This document shows, piece after piece, positions 1 through 5,763 of a stretch of 5,817 bases of DNA. A program made the position numbers and the translations under genes. A model generated the notes under the pieces. It ran no database searches, was not told where the DNA came from, and saw only the letters and a list, made by a program, of their open reading frames with translations. The stretch's first letter is position 1. Every line of letters begins with the position of its first letter. Source of the stretch: Anaerolineae bacterium (GTDB lineage: Bacteria; Chloroflexota; Anaerolineae; UBA1429); NCBI GenBank assembly GCA_007118555.1, contig SKRJ01000168.1, positions 1 to 5,817 of the forward strand, given 5' to 3'.

Positions 1-96
1 CAGCCGTCTGTTGCTGAACGCCAGCAGAACGGCCATCACTCCTATGGTGATGGCGACGCGCAGGATCTCGGGAGGAAGGCTCAAGAGGTCAGGCAT
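1..96 (-). CDS. Small membrane protein, N-terminal fragment (cut by window edge)
   Basis: Only the first 32 codons are present, and the gene continues past the left edge. The ATG at 96-94 is preceded by a purine-rich AGAGGGGG stretch, which is an acceptable ribosome binding site. The peptide begins MPDLLSLPPEILRV and then enters a hydrophobic stretch (about residues 12-28, ending in FSNRRL) that looks like a first membrane helix with a positive cytoplasmic end. It starts 38 bp after the stop of the NuoL/M/N-type gene, on the same strand and with no obvious promoter between them, so the two are probably co-transcribed. Small membrane subunits are common in complex I, Mrp and membrane-hydrogenase clusters, which is the likely context. 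I do not recognise the family from this fragment. Confidence 0.6.
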   Translation of the reverse strand, partial: MPDLLSLPPEILRVAITIGVMAVLLAFSNRRL

Positions 97-134
97 GCCC
101 CCTCTTTTCTCTCGCTATACACGGTACGGCACAT

Positions 135-1793
135 CTAGATACCCACCAAATAATAGAATAATGCGATAAACCAGAGCAGAACCCAGCCCAGAGAAAACGG
201 GCCCTCCAGGATTCCCAGACCCTGCTCTACAATTTGAAGGCCGCGCTCGACCTGTCTCCTGAGAGCGCGATACAGCCAGTCTGCGTCAAGCATGGGGCCT
301 GAACGACGGATCGCTTGGAGCCAGGGGATGTCCTCCTCAGCCGCGCCCCAAAGCCAGGTGAGGCCTCCCAAAAGGGGCGCCACAAGCGTAAGCAGGGCCA
401 TGCCCAGGGCGCCGGGCCATGCGCCCCATAGAACTCGATGGTCCAGGAGAGACAGATCGAGCTGAATGCCCGGCCAGAGGATGTCGGCCAACCTCGGGAA
501 CAGGCCCAAAGCGAGCAAGGCGATGGCCAACAGGCCTGCCAGGCCACCCGCCAGCCATGTATGTGCGGAGATGGGCTCACCAGGGGGTGCCGCCTGTTCG
601 GGGGCCTCGCCAGAGAGCAGCAGGCGCCCTTGCGACCATGTGGGAAGCGCGATCACGAAATAGCTCAACAGTACCCATATACTCAGTGGCGAGGCCCCCG
701 CCTGCCAGATGCTGCGTACCAGGAGCCAATGCCCGACAAAGCCGGCCGTCAAGGGGAACCCGCCCAGCGATGCCCACGCCACGAGACGCGGTATCTGGCC
801 CAGACGCATAGCGGCAATGTCCATCGTCCGGTACATGCGCAGCACCAACAGGCTGGCGATCAGATGCATCGTGATCAGCAGGCTCGCCACATAGCCGATA
901 TCGGGCTCGAAAAAAGGGGCCAGAAGCGCGACAATGATCCAGTGGATCACGACATACGGCAGGCCTCGCTCTGGCGTGCGATGTAGCGCTGCCACGAGGC
1001 TGAGCCCCGCCAAGAGTATCACCCAGATGGCGCCTCCCCCCAGCAAAGCCTCGGTAATCTCGAGGGAGTAGCCCATCCGCAGCCACAGGTAAAAGCCCGT
1101 AACCAGCGACATCAGATGGATGTCCCAGTTGCGCCGCAGCCCGCTGGCCAACGGCCACGCGATGAGCCGCAGGGCGACGGCCGCCGACAGCGCGTTCAGG
1201 GCCAGGCCGGGCCAGATCTCGATGAGGAACATGACGCCCTCTTGCCCTGCCAGCACGGCCAGTGCGCCAATGATCAGCAAATGCGTAGAAAGCAGACTGG
1301 TCCATATCACCCACGGGTTCGAGCGCTCTGGTTGGTCGGCCTGCGCGACAGCACGCAGGAGCAACAGCACCAGCAACTGCACACCCCAGGCTGCAAGCAG
1401 AGTCATGAGGTTGGCTGCTGTGAGAACTGCAACCGAAGAGGACAGCAGCACCAGACGCAGGCTGGCATGGCGGACAGGCAGAGGCGCGAGAATGCGCGGG
1501 ATCTGGCCGATGAGCAGCGCGCTGAACAAGAGCAGAGCCGCCCAGGACGTGAGGGGCATCCAGAGGAGCGTCAGTATTGGCTCAAGATAGGGGGTATAGG
1601 GGCGCGCCGCCTCCAGGGGCCCCATCCCTTGGCCCGCGATCAGAATCGCCAGAGCGGTCACGGCAATCGTCGATACATAGAGCCACCGCTGCACAGGCCA
1701 GCGGGGATGTGTCAATATGCGTAGGGAACAGATCGCTGCGCCGACAAGAGGAATAATGATCGACGGTAGCGGGCTTGGCATCACGTTGTCCAT
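135..1793 (-). CDS. Divergent proton-conducting antiporter-like membrane subunit (NuoL/M/N family)
   Basis: This is a very hydrophobic protein of about 552 residues with roughly fourteen predicted membrane helices. It resembles the proton-pumping subunits of complex I, membrane hydrogenases and Mrp antiporters (Proton_antipo_M type). Recognisable landmarks, numbered from the 1793 start, are NLMTLLAAWGVQLL near 128, ALRLIAWPL near 207, LVTGFYLWLR near 230 and GGFPLTAGFVGHWLL near 344. The C-terminus has LDADWLYR near 502 and LEGP...GWVLLW near 529, a tail seen in Mrp/NuoM-like proteins. Several ion-path residues differ from the family norm: the helix-5 Glu position is Gly, the helix-7 Lys is Arg (R209), the His of PxHxWLP is absent, and Lys of GFxGK is His (H355). 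The frame stays open upstream to 1943, but that extension is not hydrophobic and contains a promoter. I therefore chose ATG 1793; GTG 1784 and ATG 1781 are also possible, and the GGGAG at 1800-1796 fits none of them ideally. Family is fairly sure; the exact complex is not. Confidence 0.82.
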   Translation of the reverse strand: MDNVMPSPLPSIIIPLVGAAICSLRILTHPRWPVQRWLYVSTIAVTALAILIAGQGMGPLEAARPYTPYLEPILTLLWMPLTSWAALLLFSALLIGQIPRILAPLPVRHASLRLVLLSSSVAVLTAANLMTLLAAWGVQLLVLLLLRAVAQADQPERSNPWVIWTSLLSTHLLIIGALAVLAGQEGVMFLIEIWPGLALNALSAAVALRLIAWPLASGLRRNWDIHLMSLVTGFYLWLRMGYSLEITEALLGGGAIWVILLAGLSLVAALHRTPERGLPYVVIHWIIVALLAPFFEPDIGYVASLLITMHLIASLLVLRMYRTMDIAAMRLGQIPRLVAWASLGGFPLTAGFVGHWLLVRSIWQAGASPLSIWVLLSYFVIALPTWSQGRLLLSGEAPEQAAPPGEPISAHTWLAGGLAGLLAIALLALGLFPRLADILWPGIQLDLSLLDHRVLWGAWPGALGMALLTLVAPLLGGLTWLWGAAEEDIPWLQAIRRSGPMLDADWLYRALRRQVERGLQIVEQGLGILEGPFSLGWVLLWFIALFYYLVGI

Positions 1794-1848
1794 GGCTCCC
1801 GCAGGTGATAGCGGCGTGGAACGCCCAGCGTGGTCACGAACCCGCCGG

Positions 1849-1877
1849 ATTGTAGCATGAATGCCCGAGACCGCCAA
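1849..1877 (-). promoter_or_regulatory. Sigma-70-type promoter for the NuoL/M/N-type gene
   Basis: Reading the minus strand, TTGGCG (1877-1872) is followed by a 17-bp spacer and TACAAT (1854-1849). This matches four of six -35 and five of six -10 consensus bases. Transcription would begin near 1842, about 49 nt before the ATG at 1793. The site lies inside the in-frame extension that runs up to 1943, which argues that the extension is not translated. It would let the membrane-complex genes be expressed independently of the upstream 123-residue gene. Confidence 0.6.
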
Positions 1878-2006
1878 CGATGCAGAGGATGAGGCAGGAG
1901 TTGGAAGGAGTGCTTGCAGTCTGGCCAGGGATGGGCCACACAAAGCATGGGGTTACGCAGGCGATCGACACGATGTCGCTGGCGGCAGATGAGGCGTTTC
2001 CCCGAT

Positions 2007-2378
2007 CTATCCCTGCATGATGAGTTGGATATCGGGCTGCTCAATGAGATAGAGGACGGCCGCAGAGAGGAACATCGACACGAATGCCGTCGTCAATAGC
2101 ATGAAATTGACCTCGGCATCGGCGCCGCTGGGCACCACATTGCTGACAAGGGTCAGCAGACGCACGATGATGTTGAGGCCCTGGACAAAGACCGTGGCCG
2201 TGCGGGCCCAGCCCTTGAGGCGGATCAGGTTAAAGCCCAACAAAGCAAAGAGCACGATGCCTGCTATCCATATAAGCATGTCGATACTGGCATAGATCTC
2301 GGGCGGCAGCACCAGGATAGCGAGTATTTGGGTCAGGGCAATCACCAGCAGGCTGGTCGGCAGGCGTCGTTTGTCCAT
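2007..2378 (-). CDS. Four-helix integral membrane protein of unknown function (123 aa)
   Basis: The protein is short and almost entirely hydrophobic, with four likely membrane helices at about residues 8-26, 32-52, 60-82 and 92-113. The inter-helix segment LIRLKGWARTA is positively charged. I see no catalytic motif and no signal peptide apart from the first helix. The layout resembles small uncharacterised four-helix proteins that are common in Chloroflexota and other bacteria, but I cannot name a family. The start is well supported: GGAGGAA (2391-2385) lies 6 nt before the ATG at 2378, and a near-perfect promoter sits just upstream. The gene begins 91 bp after the CHAT-AAA stop and ends about 213 bp before the NuoL/M/N-type start. 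With its own promoter it is not obviously tied to either neighbour. Confidence 0.85.
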   Translation of the reverse strand: MDKRRLPTSLLVIALTQILAILVLPPEIYASIDMLIWIAGIVLFALLGFNLIRLKGWARTATVFVQGLNIIVRLLTLVSNVVPSGADAEVNFMLLTTAFVSMFLSAAVLYLIEQPDIQLIMQG

Positions 2379-2406
2379 CTATGGTTCCTCCAAAGGCTTG
2401 CCGGAG

Positions 2407-2434
2407 ATTATAGGGAAGCGGGGCTCGGTGTCAA
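2407..2434 (-). promoter_or_regulatory. Near-perfect sigma-70-type promoter for the 123-aa membrane protein gene
   Basis: On the minus strand a perfect TTGACA (2434-2429) and a perfect TATAAT (2412-2407) are separated by 16 bp, one short of the optimal 17. Transcription would start near 2400, giving a leader of about 22 nt that contains the GGAGG ribosome binding site at 2391-2387. By sequence this is the strongest promoter in the window. Its -35 box overlaps the arm of a small hairpin. Confidence 0.8.
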
Positions 2435-2452
2435 AGCGCCCCATCGCGCTTT
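2433..2452 (-). terminator. Possible weak terminator hairpin after the CHAT-AAA gene
   Basis: A perfect 7-bp inverted repeat, AAAGCGC-N6-GCGCTTT, lies 17 bp beyond the stop of the CHAT-AAA gene. On the minus strand only three T residues follow the stem before GACACC, so as an intrinsic terminator it would be weak. It also overlaps the -35 box of the next promoter by two bases, so it could instead bind a regulator or have no role. Confidence 0.3.
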
Positions 2453-2469
2453 TGGCGTGCATAAGCCAT

Positions 2470-5211
2470 TCAGCGCGCCTGGATGCGTCGCAGGCGGGCG
2501 GCAAGCACCCGCTCTCGCATAAGGGTCTCGATGTCGCCTTGTTCCTCAAGGAGTTGGGCGATCTCCTGATCGGAGACGAACACCAGAGACACGCCCCCCC
2601 GGGTGCCCGAGAGAGAGCGCGCGGCCTTGGTGGCGATCGTGGTCAGCACAAACACCAGGCTCAGATTGAGCTCCCCGGCGCCGGCGATCAGCGCGTCGAT
2701 CAGCAAGGCCGCATCCTTGCCAGCAGGTTGCCCGCGCGCCAGGATCCCCGGCTGAAAGCTGTTCCAGTAGCTGCCGCCGGGGGCCTGATCGTCAATGGCA
2801 AGGACGAGTCGATCGCTCTGCCCGTCGTCCGGCAGATCGGTATAGGGCGACAGGGCCGGCACCGCCGAAAAGAGCGCCGTGAGCAGGGCCAGGAAGGACG
2901 CATCCGAGCAATAGCGGCCCCGGGCGTCCAGCGCCTGGGCGCGCAGCCGCGCGAGATGCTCGTACAGGGCTGCGCGCGACGCGTCGTCCGCATCCCCGTC
3001 GGATCGCTGCGGCTCCTGGCCGGCGAAATAGTCCTCCAGTGCGCGGGCATAGAGGCGGTTGCGCACCGCGGCGGGCTGCGTGGGCCGGATGGCGCCGATC
3101 ATCTCCAGAGAGGCCAGGATCGGGTTGTTGCGGCTAAAGGGGACCTGCTGCTTTTCGATGGCGATATCGTGCAAAAGGCGGCGGGTGCCGGGCATCTTTT
3201 CCAGCTCGCCCAGCAGGTGCCGGATGTTGTCATCCTCCACGAGGAGCTGCGAGGCGGCCCAGCGCACCCTGGCCACGGTCACTTTTGCGACCTCGGCATC
3301 CTCCATGAGGGCGCAGAGACGCATCGTGAGATAGGGGTGGCCCGCGGTGAGGGCATAGATGGCGGCAGAGGCGTCCCGGGCCACCGGCACGTTCAGCAGG
3401 CCAAAGCGGCTGACGATCTGGGTCACCTGCTCGGCCTCGAAATCGTCCAGGTGGAGCTTTTCGCAGATGTTCAGCGGCGAGTTGGTGCCAAAGGTCAGGC
3501 CGTAGAGGTCGACGGCGCCGCTAAAGACGAACAGGTACTTGGCCAGGGCGCTGGTCATGCCACGGCCCTGGGTAAACACGGTGCGGATGGTGTTAAAGAA
3601 CAGGTCCGACACCTCGGGGGAGAGGGCGCCCACCTCGTCGATCAGCAGCACGATGCGCGGCATGGGGACGGCCCGGGCCAGGGCATAGAGGAACTCTAAA
3701 AACTCGACCGAGCTCTCCACCGGCGCCGACTCGGGCAGGGGGGCGGCGTCCCCCAAGAGCGTCCGGAGCTCGCTCAGTAGCCGAAAGGCGACAAAGCGAA
3801 AGCAGGCGTGCACATCCTGGCCTCGCAGCACCGAGAGATCGATGAACACGCAGGCATAGACATCCTCCAGCAGGTCCATGAGCTGGAGCAGCAGCGTGGT
3901 CTTGCCCGTCTGTCGGGCGCTCAGCAGGGCGAGGTACTGGGTCACCGTGGGCTGCTGGGCCAGGCGCAGGGCGCGACGCAGGGCGGGCCGCTCCATCAGG
4001 ACATCCTGATCGTCGGGCAGGCGCAAGGGGCCTCGCGTCTTGAACAGCCCGGCGCGAGCGCTCTCGGCGTGCTCCCTTGGCGGGGCCTTGGCCCGCTCGC
4101 GGCGGCGTTGCGGGGCGGGCGCAGCGCGACGTCGTGTCCAGATTTGGCCGCTGTGCGAGCGCAGGAACAGCACCGGCGCCGCCCAACAGGCCGTGCGGGG
4201 CATGGCCGTGTCCATGGCGATGCGTCCCTCGGCCACGCACTCGTCCACCGTGCGCCCGGCGGCCAGGGTGCGGTAGAACGCCTTGGAGAAGCCGATGGCG
4301 GCGCGATCCTCGATGGGCCACTGCATGGCCACCACCGCCGGTATCTCGCAGCGCACCAGGGTGGGCGCCAGCCCGGCCCAGATGCCCCGGGCGGTCTCGC
4401 AGGCGTTCAGCACGACCAGGTGCGTGCCATAGCGGCGCAGCAGGCGCGCCATCTCGGTGGCGTCCACATAGGCCGAACGATGGCGCTCGTCCTCCAACAC
4501 GAGATAACCCTGCTGCTCGGTGACGTCATACTCGGCGTGGCCTACAAAGTGTACCACATCGGGTTGGTGCTCTAACAGGGCCACATGCAGCGACTCGCGG
4601 GTCGCGTGGTGGCACACATGCAACTCCACCAGGCCATCCTGGGCCAGGGGGGCCACGGCCTCCTCGAGGAGCGCGATCTCGTTGCGCCAGTCGAGGGGCG
4701 CCTCGTCCACCGGTGAGGCGGCCACGGCCAGCAGCCGCAGCGACTCTGACTGACGCAGCGACGGCGGCGCCGTATGCAGACGGATATAGCGCACGACCGA
4801 GACTCGATCGTCGAACACGAGGAAATCGTCCGAGCGGGCGTCATACACCAGTTCCCAGGGCAGGCGCGACAGGTCGAACGACTCGACGTGCAGGCGCAGG
4901 CGCAGGCCACAGCGGCGCTCGCGGGCGATCTGGTACGACTCGTACCAGGCCAGCAGCACATCCTGGCGAAAGATGGCGTCCGCCAGCTGCCGCCCCAGAT
5001 GGCGCGCCCGCGCCGGGGTCCGGGCGAGCTCGCGCAGCGCCTCGCTGACATCGAGATCGAGGGCAAAGGGGTAGCGGCGCCCCTCGCCCGAAGGCGAGTG
5101 CAACACCTCGACCACGCCGGTCTGGGTGTGGGGGTTCCATTCGCCGATGCGCAGATCCAAGCTCAAATAGTCCATGCGTGGGCATTGGCTCCATCGGTGG
5201 GCGGCCAGCAT
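2470..5211 (-). CDS. CHAT caspase-like protease fused to AAA_35-type ATPase and unassigned C-terminal domain
   Basis: This is a cytoplasmic protein of 913 residues with no signal peptide or membrane helix. An N-terminal alpha/beta region (about 13-150) leads into a CHAT peptidase domain (about 155-355). H225 in VHFVGHAEYD and C271 in VVLNACETA form the expected catalytic pair. A basic, Arg/Ala/Pro-rich linker (359-395) follows. The AAA_35-type NTPase (about 396-640) has Walker A SARQTGKTT (K437, T438), Walker B IVLLIDE (D525, E526), a sensor-like FVFSGA (562-566), and the family-typical SPLNI and ALTAGHPYL segments. The first Walker A glycine is absent, as is usual for this family. A winged-helix-like part ends near VRNRLYARALEDYF (716-729). 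Residues 740-913 form a further domain I cannot assign. Such proteins are thought to couple NTP-dependent sensing to proteolysis, in signalling or defence; the substrate is unknown. ATG 5211 fits a leaderless mRNA. ATG 5175 (MDYLSLDLRIG) is the alternative and matches typical CHAT N-termini. Confidence 0.9.
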   Translation of the reverse strand: MLAAHRWSQCPRMDYLSLDLRIGEWNPHTQTGVVEVLHSPSGEGRRYPFALDLDVSEALRELARTPARARHLGRQLADAIFRQDVLLAWYESYQIARERRCGLRLRLHVESFDLSRLPWELVYDARSDDFLVFDDRVSVVRYIRLHTAPPSLRQSESLRLLAVAASPVDEAPLDWRNEIALLEEAVAPLAQDGLVELHVCHHATRESLHVALLEHQPDVVHFVGHAEYDVTEQQGYLVLEDERHRSAYVDATEMARLLRRYGTHLVVLNACETARGIWAGLAPTLVRCEIPAVVAMQWPIEDRAAIGFSKAFYRTLAAGRTVDECVAEGRIAMDTAMPRTACWAAPVLFLRSHSGQIWTRRRAAPAPQRRRERAKAPPREHAESARAGLFKTRGPLRLPDDQDVLMERPALRRALRLAQQPTVTQYLALLSARQTGKTTLLLQLMDLLEDVYACVFIDLSVLRGQDVHACFRFVAFRLLSELRTLLGDAAPLPESAPVESSVEFLEFLYALARAVPMPRIVLLIDEVGALSPEVSDLFFNTIRTVFTQGRGMTSALAKYLFVFSGAVDLYGLTFGTNSPLNICEKLHLDDFEAEQVTQIVSRFGLLNVPVARDASAAIYALTAGHPYLTMRLCALMEDAEVAKVTVARVRWAASQLLVEDDNIRHLLGELEKMPGTRRLLHDIAIEKQQVPFSRNNPILASLEMIGAIRPTQPAAVRNRLYARALEDYFAGQEPQRSDGDADDASRAALYEHLARLRAQALDARGRYCSDASFLALLTALFSAVPALSPYTDLPDDGQSDRLVLAIDDQAPGGSYWNSFQPGILARGQPAGKDAALLIDALIAGAGELNLSLVFVLTTIATKAARSLSGTRGGVSLVFVSDQEIAQLLEEQGDIETLMRERVLAARLRRIQAR

Positions 5212-5219
5212 TGGAGGCC

Positions 5220-5249
5220 ATTATAGGGGCGGGGCCGAGGGCGCGTCAA
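5220..5249 (-). promoter_or_regulatory. Sigma-70-type promoter for the CHAT-AAA gene
   Basis: On the minus strand TTGACG (5249-5244) and a perfect TATAAT (5225-5220) are separated by 18 bp. Only 8 nt lie between the -10 box and the ATG at 5211, so transcription would begin at or within a few bases of that ATG. The intervening GGCCTCCA has no ribosome binding site. If the ATG at 5175 is used instead, the leader would be about 38 nt with only a weak GGAG 13 nt before the start. Confidence 0.7.
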
Positions 5250-5268
5250 ACGGTTGGCAACTTGACGC
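5243..5268. repeat. Inverted repeat containing both divergent -35 boxes
   Basis: GCGTCAA (5243-5249) and TTGACGC (5262-5268) form a perfect 7-bp inverted repeat around a 12-bp spacer. Each arm contains the TTGACG -35 hexamer of one of the two divergent promoters. The spacer holds a smaller palindrome, GTTG-G-CAAC (5253-5261). The symmetry may partly be a by-product of two similar -35 boxes facing away from each other, but the match extends one base beyond the hexamers. It could be an operator for a dimeric regulator acting on both genes. Confidence 0.5.
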
Positions 5269-5290
5269 TTTTCGGCCCCAGGGCTAGGAT
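5262..5290 (+). promoter_or_regulatory. Sigma-70-type promoter for the ferredoxin-AOR operon
   Basis: TTGACG (5262-5267), a 17-bp spacer and TAGGAT (5285-5290) match five of six and four of six consensus bases. Transcription would start near 5297, leaving a leader of about 32 nt before the ATG at 5329. The leader carries a strong ribosome binding site, GGAGGAG (5317-5323), 5 nt before the start codon. Confidence 0.65.
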
Positions 5291-5305
5291 GACGCACATT
5301 CGTCA
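5290..5305. promoter_or_regulatory. Candidate operator TGACG-N6-CGTCA at the AOR operon start site
   Basis: TGACG (5290-5294) and CGTCA (5301-5305) form a perfect 5-bp inverted repeat with a 6-bp spacer. Its first base is the last base of the -10 box, so it would cover the start of transcription. The geometry of two 5-bp half-sites separated by 6 bp is that used by Crp/Fnr-family regulators (TGTGA-N6-TCACA for Crp), though the half-site bases differ. At this position a bound protein would most likely repress. This is an inference from symmetry and position only. Confidence 0.35.
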
Positions 5306-5328
5306 CGTTACATCGTGGAGGAGCGCCC

Positions 5329-5763
5329 ATGCCCCCCATACAGCGTCTGATCGCCGACGACGAGGCCTGCCGCGGCTGCGAGGCCTGCACCTTGGCCTGC
5401 GCCGTGGCCCACGAGGGAGCCGCCCAGCCCGGGCTGGCACGACTGATCGTGACCAAGGACATGGCCCGCTACGAGTTTCACATCGACTATTGCCGGCACT
5501 GTGAGGATCCCGCCTGCCTGGCAGCCTGCCCCACCGATGCCATGCGCCTGGACGAGCGGGGCGTCGTCATGCTCGATGACGAGCTTTGCGTCCGCTGCGG
5601 CGCCTGCGCCGAGGCCTGCCCCTACAACGCCGTCTACTACCTGGCCGAGCAGGATCGCTATATCAAGTGCGATCTGTGTGCGGGACGCGCCGAGGGACCG
5701 CTCTGCGTGGCGATTTGCCCTGTCGGAGCCATGCTGCTGACGGCCGAGGAGGTGACGACATGA
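5329..5763 (+). CDS. Four-cluster [4Fe-4S] ferredoxin, electron-transfer partner of AOR (AorA-like)
   Basis: The protein has 144 residues and sixteen cysteines in four groups: C14-x2-C17-x2-C20-x3-C24, C55-x2-C58-x4-C63-x3-C67, C87-x2-C90-x2-C93-x3-C97 and C114-x2-C117-x8-C126-x3-C130. This is the pattern of the DmsB/HycB/HydN-type polyferredoxins, which hold four [4Fe-4S] clusters, with cysteines paired between groups. There is no signal peptide, twin-arginine motif or membrane helix, so it should act in the cytoplasm. The stop overlaps the start of an AOR catalytic subunit by four bases (ATGA), so the pair is almost surely translationally coupled. In Aromatoleum AOR a comparable Fe-S subunit, AorA, wires the tungsten subunit to its redox partner, and the same role is inferred here. 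GGAGGAG 5 nt upstream of ATG 5329 supports the start. Fold and cofactors are near certain; the partner is strongly implied by context. Confidence 0.95.
   Translation: MPPIQRLIADDEACRGCEACTLACAVAHEGAAQPGLARLIVTKDMARYEFHIDYCRHCEDPACLAACPTDAMRLDERGVVMLDDELCVRCGACAEACPYNAVYYLAEQDRYIKCDLCAGRAEGPLCVAICPVGAMLLTAEEVTT
5747..5755 (+). promoter_or_regulatory. Extended Shine-Dalgarno for the AOR gene
   Basis: AGGAGGTGA is a nine-base match to the usual 3' end of 16S rRNA. It lies 4 nt before the ATG at 5760, or 6 nt measured from the end of AGGAGGT. It sits inside the last codons of the ferredoxin gene and, with the ATGA overlap, fixes the AOR start despite the gene being cut off after 19 codons. Confidence 0.8.

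Noticed and set aside
1794..1943. N-terminal extension of 50 residues on the NuoL/M/N-type protein (start at 1943)
   Set aside because: The extension is polar, Ala/Ser/Pro-rich and unlike a membrane protein N-terminus. It contains a good promoter (TTGGCG-17-TACAAT at 1877-1849) that would start transcription inside it.
1966..1978. Hairpin CGACA-CGA-TGTCG after the 123-aa gene as a terminator
   Set aside because: The stem is only 5 bp with a 3-base loop and there is no T run on either strand, so intrinsic termination is not supported.
2371..3699. Plus-strand open frame of 442 codons antisense to the CHAT-AAA gene
   Set aside because: It lies wholly opposite well-supported coding sequence and an intergenic gap. 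Its protein is rich in Gly, Arg, Gln and His without motifs, and there is no ribosome binding site or promoter. Long antisense frames are expected in GC-rich genes.
3808..4575. Plus-strand open frame of 255 codons antisense to the CHAT and linker part
   Set aside because: It is a shadow of the minus-strand gene in GC-rich DNA: low-complexity composition, no recognisable domain, and the minus-strand frame carries conserved catalytic motifs here.
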